Part shown: one piece after another, positions 35,953 through 43,166 of the stretch
Layout: every line of letters begins with the position of its first letter
How positions within the stretch are numbered: the stretch's first letter is position 1
NCBI GenBank assembly: GCA_002426015.1
Contig: DINS01000004.1
Span: 8,001 to 72,000, forward strand
Direction: 5' to 3'
Source: Flavobacteriaceae bacterium UBA5534
GTDB taxonomy: Bacteria > Bacteroidota > Bacteroidia > Flavobacteriales > Flavobacteriaceae
DNA: 64,000 nucleotides
The notes under the pieces: model-generated
The model's input: the letters and a program-made list of their open reading frames with translations, nothing else
What the model was told of the DNA's origin: nothing
Databases searched by the model: none
Translations under genes and position numbers: made by a program

Positions 35953-36282
35953 TTAAAGTGAAAAACTTTCACCACAGCCACAAGTGCGATTGGCATTAGG
36001 ATTGTTAAATACAAAACCTGCCCCATTTAAACCTCCTGAATATTCAAGAGTTGTCCCAATTAGGTATAAAAAGCTTTTCTTATCGACAATGATTTTGACA
36101 CCATTATCTTCAAAAACCTTATCGTCTTCTTTTTGCTCTTTGTCAAATTTCAGATCGTATGATAAGCCAGAGCAACCTCCACTTTTAACGCCAACGCGAA
36201 CAAAGTCGCTCGTTGAGTTGAAGCCATCTTCACTCATGAGTTCAATGACTTTCTTTTTAGCTGTTTCAGATACTTTAATCAT
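35953..36282 (-). CDS. sufA: A-type iron-sulfur carrier (SufA/HesB/IscA family)
   Basis: 109 residues. The three ligand cysteines are C37 (SGGCSGLSY), C101 and C103 (RTCGCGESF). It receives clusters from SufBCD and hands them to target proteins. As first gene of the minus-strand SUF run it probably carries the operon promoter; a TATATTTG box lies upstream at 36314-36321. Confidence 0.95.
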   Translation of the reverse strand: MIKVSETAKKKVIELMSEDGFNSTSDFVRVGVKSGGCSGLSYDLKFDKEQKEDDKVFEDNGVKIIVDKKSFLYLIGTTLEYSGGLNGAGFVFNNPNANRTCGCGESFSL

Positions 36283-36313
36283 ATGTTATATAGATTTTGT
36301 CTAAATAAGACTG

Positions 36314-36321
36314 CAAATATA
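36314..36321 (-). promoter_or_regulatory. Possible -7 box TATATTTG of the SUF operon
   Basis: On the minus strand TATATTTG lies 31 bases before the sufA ATG. A TTG at standard distance is absent, so this is a partial match. The rest of the 36283-36448 gap shows no gene or clear structure. Confidence 0.45.
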
Positions 36322-36448
36322 CAATATAAGTCCTGTTTTACCATAGAACCTAACATTATATTAGCAAATGATTGGATAGTATTCTTTAATGATAAAGATT
36401 AAAAATTAATCGGATGAAGGCCAGAATAGTTGTCTAAGAAATTAAGGG

Positions 36449-36688
36449 CTAACTAAAAAGTTGAAATCGGGACATTTTTGTTTTCAATACGAATAATTCC
36501 CTCAAGACAGTTTGAATGTCTTTATTGGTAAATAATTCCTCATTGAAATCACCATGAGAATCTGTTGTTATTTTGGTATTGCAAGTCGAACAGACTAACT
36601 CTGTTTGTTTAAGTCCTTTTAAATTTGGTCGGTACAGATTATGACCAAACACAGAACAAGACAACTTACTTGATGCGTCAGTTTTCAT
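36449..36688 (-). CDS. Small CxVFGH/CxxC putative zinc-ribbon protein, copy 1 (divergent)
   Basis: 79 residues from the ATG at 36688; a TTG at 36724 would add 12 residues, but the shorter form matches the length of its two relatives. Pattern: SCSVFGH, then LVCSTCNTKITTDSHGDF and a helical C-terminus (DIQTVLRELFVLK). The Cys, His and CxxC could bind zinc. It is the most diverged of three paralogues (others at 37876 and 38185), all on the minus strand around thiL. Function unknown. Confidence 0.65.
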   Translation of the reverse strand: MKTDASSKLSCSVFGHNLYRPNLKGLKQTELVCSTCNTKITTDSHGDFNEELFTNKDIQTVLRELFVLKTKMSRFQLFS

Positions 36689-36828
36689 TAGGTTAATAAG
36701 ATTTGGGGCAACTAACTTAAGCAAATAGTTTTAGATCGGCGTTAAAACGTTGATTTTTTCGATGAAATGCGGGTTTTGAAAAACTAACTTAGCTATTAAA
36801 AAAACGGATATTTGTTTAAAAAGTACCT

Positions 36829-36836
36829 ATTTTTGC
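36829..36836 (+). promoter_or_regulatory. Possible -7 box TATTTTTG directly before thiL
   Basis: TATTTTTG ends three bases before the thiL ATG at 36840. If used, transcription would start at or next to the A of the ATG, giving a leaderless message. A TTG at standard spacing is not found. Confidence 0.35.
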
Positions 36837-36839
36837 ACC

Positions 36840-37892
36840 ATGATAGAAGATAAAAACCAAGAACGAACATCGATTAGCGAACTAGGCGAATTTGGTCTTA
36901 TAGAGCATCTTACCCAACATTTTGAAATTAAACAAACCTCTACTGTTAAAGGGATTGGTGATGATGCAGCAGTTTTAGATTTTAAGTCGAAAAAGGTAGT
37001 TGTCACCACCGATTTATTGATTGAGCGCGTGCATTTCGATTTGAGCTATATACCTTTAAAACATTTGGGATATAAAGCCATCATGGTTAACTTATCAGAT
37101 GTTTATGCGATGAATGCTGAAGCTACACAGGTGACCGTATCTATCGCTGTCTCTAATCGTTTTCCTTTAGAAGCATTGGAAGAATTATATGCAGGAATTG
37201 ATGTTGCTTCAAAAATTTATGGCATTGATGTCGTTGGTGGCGACACCACTTCATCAACTACTGGATTGATTATTTCGGTAACCGCAATTGGACAAGTTGA
37301 TGAAAAAGATGTTGTCTATAGAAATGGCGCCAAACCAAATGACTTATTGGTAGTTACTGGAGATTTAGGCGCAGCTTACATGGGACTCCAAGTATTGGAA
37401 CGTGAAAAAGAAGTATTCAAAGTCAACCCAAATAACCAGCCCGATTTAGATTTATATACCTACATCATTGAGCGTCAATTAAAGCCAGAAGCTCGTAAAG
37501 ATATTATCAAGCTTTTGAAAGATTTAAATGTAAAACCTACATCAATGATTGACATCAGTGATGGATTGTCTTCAGAAATTATTCATTTATGTAAGCAAAG
37601 TGGTGTTGGCGTTGAATTGTATGAAAATAAAATCCCATTAGACCCTCAAGTGATTTCAACTTGTGAAGAATTTGACATTGATAGTACAACAATTGCTCTA
37701 AATGGTGGTGAAGATTATGAGTTATTGATGACGATTTCGCAAGAAGATTTTCCAAAAATAAAGGCCAATCCAAACTTAACGGTTATTGGTTATATGACAG
37801 AAAAAGACAAAGGGATGAATTTGGTAACTAGAGCAGAAACTCTAATTCCATTAATTGCAAAAGGGTGGAACGCTCTTAACGATCAAAAATAA
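36840..37892 (+). CDS. thiL: Thiamine-monophosphate kinase
   Basis: 350 residues. ThiL/AIR synthase fold: FGLIEHLTQHF, GIGDDAAVLDF, the TTDLLIERVHFDLSYIP motif, KAIMVNLSDVYAMNA, DVVGGDTTSSTTG, DISDGLSSEI and GGEDYELLMTI. It phosphorylates thiamine monophosphate to the active cofactor thiamine diphosphate in the cytoplasm. No other thi genes are nearby. Its 3' end overlaps the convergent small zinc-ribbon gene by 17 bases. No in-frame ATG occurs near the start apart from 36840. Confidence 0.96.
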   Translation: MIEDKNQERTSISELGEFGLIEHLTQHFEIKQTSTVKGIGDDAAVLDFKSKKVVVTTDLLIERVHFDLSYIPLKHLGYKAIMVNLSDVYAMNAEATQVTVSIAVSNRFPLEALEELYAGIDVASKIYGIDVVGGDTTSSTTGLIISVTAIGQVDEKDVVYRNGAKPNDLLVVTGDLGAAYMGLQVLEREKEVFKVNPNNQPDLDLYTYIIERQLKPEARKDIIKLLKDLNVKPTSMIDISDGLSSEIIHLCKQSGVGVELYENKIPLDPQVISTCEEFDIDSTTIALNGGEDYELLMTISQEDFPKIKANPNLTVIGYMTEKDKGMNLVTRAETLIPLIAKGWNALNDQK

Positions 37893-38109
37893 GTGCTTTG
37901 GATTGCTTTTTTAGGATGCGCCTTTTATGGATACGTTCTAATACAGAATTTATTTCTTTAAATTTTGGGGTTAAAGGTGTTAATTCGCCTTTTCCATTCG
38001 TTGTCATTTGAGCATGGCAATGTGTGCATTGGTACTCATTAACATGGTATGTAATTTTCTTGGAAACTACATATTGATGCCCAAAAACAGTACAATAAAT
38101 GTTTTTCAC
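37876..38109 (-). CDS. Small CxVFGH/CxxC putative zinc-ribbon protein, copy 2
   Basis: 77 residues with a GTG start at 38109 (MKNIYCTVFGHQY); no ATG is available upstream in frame. Pattern: YCTVFGHQY, EYQCTHCHAQMTTNGKGEL, then LTPKFKEINSVLERIHKRR. Close to copy 3 and diverged from copy 1. Cys6, the His of FGH and the CxxC pair are plausible zinc ligands. The 3' end overlaps that of thiL by 17 bases, tail to tail. Confidence 0.7.
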   Translation of the reverse strand: MKNIYCTVFGHQYVVSKKITYHVNEYQCTHCHAQMTTNGKGELTPLTPKFKEINSVLERIHKRRILKKQSKALIFDR

Positions 38110-38184
38110 TTTAGCTATTAATTTTTCGTTATTATTTTAGAGGGTTTTAAATATATTGAAAATCAACTAATAAGCCTTAAATAA

Positions 38185-38451
38185 TCAAGAATATATCGAT
38201 GAAGTGAACGTTTTTTGCTTTAAACGAGACATTCTTCTTATATAAATATCCTCTAAAATGGTATTTATCTCCCTGTATTTGGGTGTCAGTTCGATAAGAT
38301 TCCCATTACTGTTTGTGGTTAATTGTCGTTTACAACATTTACAGGTGTACTCTTTAACATGTGAAGTGACTTTTTTCGTAACCTTATATTGGTGTCCAAA
38401 AACGTTGCAATATAATCTTGAAGTTGGCTGTGGGTTAGTAAGTTTTTTCAT
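38185..38451 (-). CDS. Small CxVFGH/CxxC putative zinc-ribbon protein, copy 3
   Basis: 88 residues from an ATG at 38451. Pattern: YCNVFGHQYKVTKKV, EYTCKCCKRQLTTNSNGNL, LTPKYREINTILEDIYIRR. It is about ten residues longer at the N-terminus than copy 2 but otherwise lines up without gaps, so the two look like a recent tandem duplication. Gap to copy 2 is 75 bases with no visible structure. Function unknown; a resemblance to small prophage-type proteins (DUF1660-like, recalled from memory) is weak. Confidence 0.72.
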   Translation of the reverse strand: MKKLTNPQPTSRLYCNVFGHQYKVTKKVTSHVKEYTCKCCKRQLTTNSNGNLIELTPKYREINTILEDIYIRRMSRLKQKTFTSSIYS

Positions 38452-38511
38452 GTTTTAAAATTTGGGTGTGTTAAACATAAAAAAAAAATCAAAATAAACG
38501 TCAAAAAGCTT

Positions 38512-39288
38512 TTATTTTTCGATAAAACGAATAATAATGTAAGTAAATTCTCTCGTATTTTCAATATGACTCATGTGTCCGTCAGAAAACTCTACAATTT
38601 TAACCTCTGTGTTTTGGGTCTGTTCTATTAATGTATTGTATTCTAATACAGGATCTTTACGGCCAATAATCATCAGTTTTTTATAATTTGATTTTTGAAG
38701 AAGATGAACCCTGTTTTTTCTGATTTTCATACCCTCCAATGCCGCAATAATTCCTTGAAGTGGTGTTTTGAGTGCTTCCTTCTTCACGCGTTCTATATCA
38801 TCTATCAACAATTCTCTATTTTCTGGTGCAAATAAATTTGATACAGACATACTAATAAATGCCTTATAATTTTGTTTGACTGCCAAAATGGCTCTATCTC
38901 TATTTTGCTTTCGCTCTTCAGTATCTGGCATAGCCGAAGAATTCATCAAACACAGCCCTCTCATTTTGTCTGCAAACAATTCAGCATAAGCTAATGCAAC
39001 ATAACCACCCATTGAATGGCCAATGAAGGTTGCGCTATCAACTTTTAAGTGTTTTAAAACTGCCTCTACCGTTTCTGCCATGGCTTCCATGGAATGAATG
39101 TAACCCAAACAACCTGTTTGTCCATGTCCCAATAAATCAATACAAACGACTCTGTTGCTTTTACTCAATTCAGGTATCAGATGAATCCACATGGAACTGT
39201 TTTCCAAAAATCCATGAAGCAGCACAATCGTGTCTCCCTTTCCCTGATCAGTATAAAAAACAGGAATGTCTTTGTAGTGTAAAATCAT
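38512..39288 (-). CDS. Alpha/beta hydrolase
   Basis: 258 residues. Oxyanion-hole motif LLHGFLENSSMW, nucleophile S92 in GHSMGG, a likely acid Asp in IGRKDPVLEY and His near 238-241 (DGHMSHIE). No signal peptide, so cytoplasmic. The fold covers esterases, lipases and C-C hydrolases such as MenH; the substrate cannot be told. It is about 105 bases downstream of the aminopeptidase P gene and has its own -7-like box, so it may be a separate unit. Confidence 0.88.
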   Translation of the reverse strand: MILHYKDIPVFYTDQGKGDTIVLLHGFLENSSMWIHLIPELSKSNRVVCIDLLGHGQTGCLGYIHSMEAMAETVEAVLKHLKVDSATFIGHSMGGYVALAYAELFADKMRGLCLMNSSAMPDTEERKQNRDRAILAVKQNYKAFISMSVSNLFAPENRELLIDDIERVKKEALKTPLQGIIAALEGMKIRKNRVHLLQKSNYKKLMIIGRKDPVLEYNTLIEQTQNTEVKIVEFSDGHMSHIENTREFTYIIIRFIEK

Positions 39289-39305
39289 ATTGAAACTAAA
39301 TTCGG

Positions 39306-39313
39306 CAAAGATA
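39306..39313 (-). promoter_or_regulatory. Possible -7 box TATCTTTG for the alpha/beta hydrolase
   Basis: On the minus strand TATCTTTG, identical to the box before sdhC, lies 17 bases before the hydrolase ATG. No TTG is seen at standard distance. Confidence 0.42.
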
Positions 39314-39393
39314 CGTTTTAGTATTCAGTTTTGAATTGACATTTAAAGAGATAAAATAGCTGTGGAAAATTAAGGCTCTACAATAAAGCAGAA

Positions 39394-40686
39394 TTATGGA
39401 TTCATCAAATCTTCAATTTCATCGGCTTCAATAGGAATATTGCGCATCAAATTAAAAGGCTCGCCTTTTTTCTGAATAACCACATCATCTTCCAATCGAA
39501 CACCAAAGCCTTCTGCAGGAATATATATCCCAGGCTCAACGGTAAACACCATATTGGCTTGCATTGGTTCGGTCAAAATTCCGTAATCGTGTGTGTCTAA
39601 TCCCATGTGATGGCTTGTGCCATGCATAAAAAACTTTTTATACGCTGGCCAGTCTTTATCTTCATTTTTGACATCTGCCTTATCTAAAAGTTTTAAGCCT
39701 AACAATTCTGAAGTCATCAATTTACCAACCTCAACATGATAGTCTGCCCAATCTGTCCCTGGAACCAATAACTTTGTAGCTTCATTTTTAACTCTGTTTA
39801 CTGCATTGTAAACTTCTTTTTGACGTTTGGTGAATTTCCCAGAAACCGGAATAGTTCGTGACATATCACTAGAATAATTGGCATATTCTGCACCAACATC
39901 AAGAAGTATTAAGTCGCCTTTTTTACATTGCTGATTGTTCTCAATATAATGCAATACATTGGCATTGTTTCCAGATGCGATAATTGGTGTATAAGCAAAC
40001 TTTTTAGAGCGGTTTCTTAAAAACTCATGCATGAATTCCGCTTCAATTTCATACTCCCAAACTCCTGGCTTAACAAAGCCTAAAACACGTCTAAAACCCT
40101 TTTCGGTAATATCACAGGCTTGTTGTATTAAGTCTAGCTCAATCTTATCTTTTACAGAACGTAAGCGTTGTAAAATAGGGTTGCTTTTTGCCACGGCGTG
40201 TGCAGGATATTTATCTTTCAGCCATTTCGTAAAACGGTCTTCGCGTGTTTCGGTTTCAACCGATGCTCTATAATGTTCGTTCGTATTAATGTACACCGTG
40301 TCGCATTGCGTCATCAACTCAAACATGATCTTTTCCATGTCCTTCAACCAATACACTGTTTTGATACCAGACGTTTTGTAAGCGGCCTCTTTTGTTAATT
40401 TTTCACCTTCCCAAACAGCAATATGTTCATTTGTTTCTTTTAAAAACAAAATTTCACGATGCTTTTCTTTTGGGCAATCTGGAAACAAAACCAATATACT
40501 TTCTTCTTGGTCAACACCACTTAAATAAAAAATATCACGATGCTGCTCAAAAGGCATCGTACTGTCTGCACTTATTGGATAAATATCGTTCGAATTAAAA
40601 ACTGCAAGACTACTCGGTTTCATTTTAGCAGTGAAATTTTTGCGGTTTTTTATAAAGAGCTTGTTGTCAATTAAATGGTACTTCAT
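39394..40686 (-). CDS. pepP: Xaa-Pro aminopeptidase (aminopeptidase P, M24 family)
   Basis: 430 residues, close to the E. coli PepP length. N-terminal AMP_N domain (FEQHRDIFYLSGVDQEES) and C-terminal pita-bread domain with metal ligands in LLDVGAEY (Asp), SDMSRTIP (Asp), HGTSHHMGLDTHD (His), TVEPGIYI (Glu) and GVRLEDD (Glu). It removes N-terminal residues before proline using two Mn ions. No signal peptide, so cytoplasmic. Confidence 0.95.
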   Translation of the reverse strand: MKYHLIDNKLFIKNRKNFTAKMKPSSLAVFNSNDIYPISADSTMPFEQHRDIFYLSGVDQEESILVLFPDCPKEKHREILFLKETNEHIAVWEGEKLTKEAAYKTSGIKTVYWLKDMEKIMFELMTQCDTVYINTNEHYRASVETETREDRFTKWLKDKYPAHAVAKSNPILQRLRSVKDKIELDLIQQACDITEKGFRRVLGFVKPGVWEYEIEAEFMHEFLRNRSKKFAYTPIIASGNNANVLHYIENNQQCKKGDLILLDVGAEYANYSSDMSRTIPVSGKFTKRQKEVYNAVNRVKNEATKLLVPGTDWADYHVEVGKLMTSELLGLKLLDKADVKNEDKDWPAYKKFFMHGTSHHMGLDTHDYGILTEPMQANMVFTVEPGIYIPAEGFGVRLEDDVVIQKKGEPFNLMRNIPIEADEIEDLMNP

Positions 40687-40741
40687 TAGATGTTTTTTTT
40701 AATATAAATATGTTGTTTGTTTAAATTTGATGTTGGTTTTA

Positions 40742-40765
40742 TCGATAAATAACTATATTTATCGA
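40742..40765. promoter_or_regulatory. Perfect inverted repeat upstream of the T9SS metalloprotease
   Basis: TCGATAAATA and its complement TATTTATCGA are separated by four bases, 37 bases before the ATG at 40803. A possible -7 box TAAATTTG lies just upstream at 40722-40729, which would put the repeat in the 5' leader as a hairpin. It could equally be an operator for a dimeric regulator. Confidence 0.5.
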
Positions 40766-40802
40766 CGAAATACAATATTATTTTTAATCTCAAATTAAAA
40801 TT

Positions 40803-42605
40803 ATGAAAAAAACTACATTAAAAACCACTCTGTTAACCTCAATGTTTTGCCTAATAATGGCGACTACCTCATTTGCCCAAGAAATGATGTATGAGGTTCC
40901 ATTGAGCGATCAAGTGCAATTTTCAACTCAAATTATTGAAGGTAAAGTTATCTCAAAAAAATCGTTTTGGGATGTTAATCGCCAAAATATTTATACAACA
41001 AACACTATAGAAGTCTATAAAGTTTTTAAAGGCAGCCCACTATCTACAATTGAAATCGTTACAAGAGGAGGTACTGTTGGTCTTGAAGCAGAAATTGTAA
41101 CACCAAGTTTGCAGTTAGATATTAATGATTTTGGGATTTTCACATTAGAAAACAACAATTATAATTTATATGATAATTCGAGTATTAGATTTAAGCCATA
41201 TAGTGAAGCCCAAGGATTTTATAAATACAACACCTATACAAACGCTGCAGTAAATCCTTTTAAGGTCAAACGAGGCATTACTGCCTTTTATGATGAAATC
41301 GAAGCGTTGACAAATAAAAATTACACTAATATAAGTGATTTTGATGTAGAACAGTTAGTGACGGCTTCCAATGCCAACAGAAATGTAAATGCCATTACAA
41401 ACTTTTCGCCTACAACGGCTACTGCTGGCACTGAAACCGTACTGACCATAAATGGTTCGGGTTTTGGCGCCACTAAACAAAATATTGGTTTTGCAGATGC
41501 CAATGACGGTGGAGGAACTTTTGTTTTTGCTTTAGCATCACAAATACTGAGTTGGAATGATTCCCAAATAACCGTTCTAATTCCAACACGAGCAGGAACA
41601 GGACCAATTGCTATTATCAACTCTGCTGGTACAGCCATTATATTTCAGTCTAGTTCTAACCTCAATATTACATATTCACAACTTAATGCCAACTTTGATC
41701 CAGATGATACTGGCACTACATATGGAACACATGCTTATATAACACAACACTATAATCAAAATACAACTGGAGGTTATACATGGCAAATGCATACGGACTT
41801 TGATGCCAATACTGCCGCCAATGCTTCTTTTATGAGGGCTTTTGATACTTGGCGATGTGAAACAGGTGTGAACTGGACTATTGGTGCCGTTAGCGCTATT
41901 GATGTAGCAGCAGACGACGATGTAAATATTATACGTTTTGATAATGGTGCCGAACTAGGCGTAGGAACATTAGGGGTCTGCACTTCGCGATTAGGAGGTT
42001 GTTATACTGCCGCTCAACCGACAAATCAAATGCAATGGCTAATAACCGAGCTCGATATTGTATTTAATGATTCTACTAATTGGCAATTTGGCCCTGCAAA
42101 TGCTAACGGAGCTCAAATAGACTTTGAAACCGTTGCGGTTCATGAACTTGGACATGGACACCAACTTGGCCACGTTATTGATACCAACAAAATAATGCAT
42201 TATGCCATAGGAGGAGGGACAAATAATAGAACTTTAAGTGCCAGTGATATTGCTGGCGCCAACGATGTACAAAGTAGAAGCACTACATTGATGCCTTGTA
42301 ATGCGCCAGTAATGACAAATTTTGATTGTGCAACATTATCTGTTGGTGATGATTTTGCTTTAGATGAAAGCATTATGATGTATCCAAATCCCGCTAAAAA
42401 TAGTTTAAGCATTAAAAATGATTCATACGTTACATTAAATACTGCACAAATATATGATGTTAGAGGCCGTTTAATAACCAATGTTGACTTGGATCAATCA
42501 AGAAGTACTAAGGTGATTGACATAAGCCATCTTACTTCTGGTATATACCTTGTCACCTTAAGTTCTAACGAGGCGTCTATAACCAAAAAATTAATTGTCG
42601 AATAA
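40803..42605 (+). CDS. Secreted metzincin-type zinc metalloprotease with TIG and T9SS type A sorting domains
   Basis: 600 residues. Signal peptide (LLTSMFCLIMATTSFAQ), an N-terminal beta region, an IPT/TIG domain at about 199-290 (ITNFSPTTATAGTETVLTI), then a matrixin-like catalytic domain with H447-E448-L-G-H451 and H457, and a Met-turn candidate M465 in NKIMHYAIG. The last 75 or so residues are a T9SS type A domain (MYPNPAKNSLSI, IYDVRGRL, LTSGIYLVTL, KKLIVE) that targets it to the surface. The position that is Gly in HExxHxxGxxH is Gln454 here. It stands alone and ends at a strong terminator. Confidence 0.88.
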   Translation: MKKTTLKTTLLTSMFCLIMATTSFAQEMMYEVPLSDQVQFSTQIIEGKVISKKSFWDVNRQNIYTTNTIEVYKVFKGSPLSTIEIVTRGGTVGLEAEIVTPSLQLDINDFGIFTLENNNYNLYDNSSIRFKPYSEAQGFYKYNTYTNAAVNPFKVKRGITAFYDEIEALTNKNYTNISDFDVEQLVTASNANRNVNAITNFSPTTATAGTETVLTINGSGFGATKQNIGFADANDGGGTFVFALASQILSWNDSQITVLIPTRAGTGPIAIINSAGTAIIFQSSSNLNITYSQLNANFDPDDTGTTYGTHAYITQHYNQNTTGGYTWQMHTDFDANTAANASFMRAFDTWRCETGVNWTIGAVSAIDVAADDDVNIIRFDNGAELGVGTLGVCTSRLGGCYTAAQPTNQMQWLITELDIVFNDSTNWQFGPANANGAQIDFETVAVHELGHGHQLGHVIDTNKIMHYAIGGGTNNRTLSASDIAGANDVQSRSTTLMPCNAPVMTNFDCATLSVGDDFALDESIMMYPNPAKNSLSIKNDSYVTLNTAQIYDVRGRLITNVDLDQSRSTKVIDISHLTSGIYLVTLSSNEASITKKLIVE

Positions 42606-42625
42606 TTACCTCTTTTATAAATAAC

Positions 42626-42659
42626 AAAAAGGCGGCCAAGAATTCTTGGCCGCCTTTTT
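42626..42659. terminator. Bidirectional terminator (34-base perfect palindrome)
   Basis: AAAAAGGCGGCCAAGAA and its exact complement form a 17-base-arm palindrome centred on GAATTC, with A and T runs at the ends, between convergent genes ending at 42605 and 42677. Confidence 0.9.
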
Positions 42660-42676
42660 AGATAAATAAACTCTTA

Positions 42677-42976
42677 CTATTTTTTCATGGCATTCTTAAC
42701 AGCTCCAATAATGGCCATTAAAACACCGCCTCCAACGCCTCCTCCGGCAACACTGCCTAGTATGCTTGTTAAATCCATACTTGTTGATGCTTCAGCAGCT
42801 TCAGCGCCACCAAGACCCAACATTCCTAAAAGTTGTCCACCTAATCCTCCTCCAAGAATCCCAACAATAGAATTCAAAACAGTTCCCATAGATAGGTTTT
42901 TCATTAATGAGCCAGCGATGTTTCCACCAACTGCACCGCTCACAAGTTGAATAATTAACGGTAAATACTCTTCCAT
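42677..42976 (-). CDS. Small glycine-rich membrane protein
   Basis: 99 residues with two hydrophobic Gly-rich stretches (LVSGAVGGNIAGSLM; SIVGILGGGLGGQLLGMLGLGG; LGSVAGGGVGGGVLMAIIGAV), i.e. glycine-zipper-like membrane helices, and a Lys-rich C-terminus. No signal peptide cleavage site. Function unknown. A TAGTTTTG box on the minus strand at 43001-43008 could be its -7 element. Confidence 0.65.
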   Translation of the reverse strand: MEEYLPLIIQLVSGAVGGNIAGSLMKNLSMGTVLNSIVGILGGGLGGQLLGMLGLGGAEAAEASTSMDLTSILGSVAGGGVGGGVLMAIIGAVKNAMKK

Positions 42977-43000
42977 TTTTTAAGTTTTTTATTAGTTATA

Positions 43001-43008
43001 CAAAACTA
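43001..43008 (-). promoter_or_regulatory. Possible -7 box TAGTTTTG of the glycine-rich membrane protein
   Basis: Fits TAnnTTTG on the minus strand, 24 bases before the ATG. No matching TTG at normal spacing. The rest of the 42977-43166 gap is AT-rich with small overlapping inverted repeats around 43097-43120 and no gene. Confidence 0.38.
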
Positions 43009-43166
43009 AAATAGTTAATTTATTTAATTAGTGTTATTATTTTAAAATTTAAAATGAATATTATCTCTATTTATAGTTAAAATATTGTTATAAATCATTT
43101 GATTAAAATCAAATTTTGATGGTGTTAACTTTATCATTAATTTTCAAAAATATAAAAGCCATCCTT

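Noticed and set aside
36449..38451. Small zinc-ribbon genes as a prophage remnant
   Set aside because: Resemblance to small prophage proteins is faint, and no integrase, attachment repeats or other phage genes are nearby.
43116..43166. Upstream ATG for the sortilin-like protein
   Set aside because: The later ATG at 43167 begins a standard signal peptide; the extra 17 residues would spoil it.
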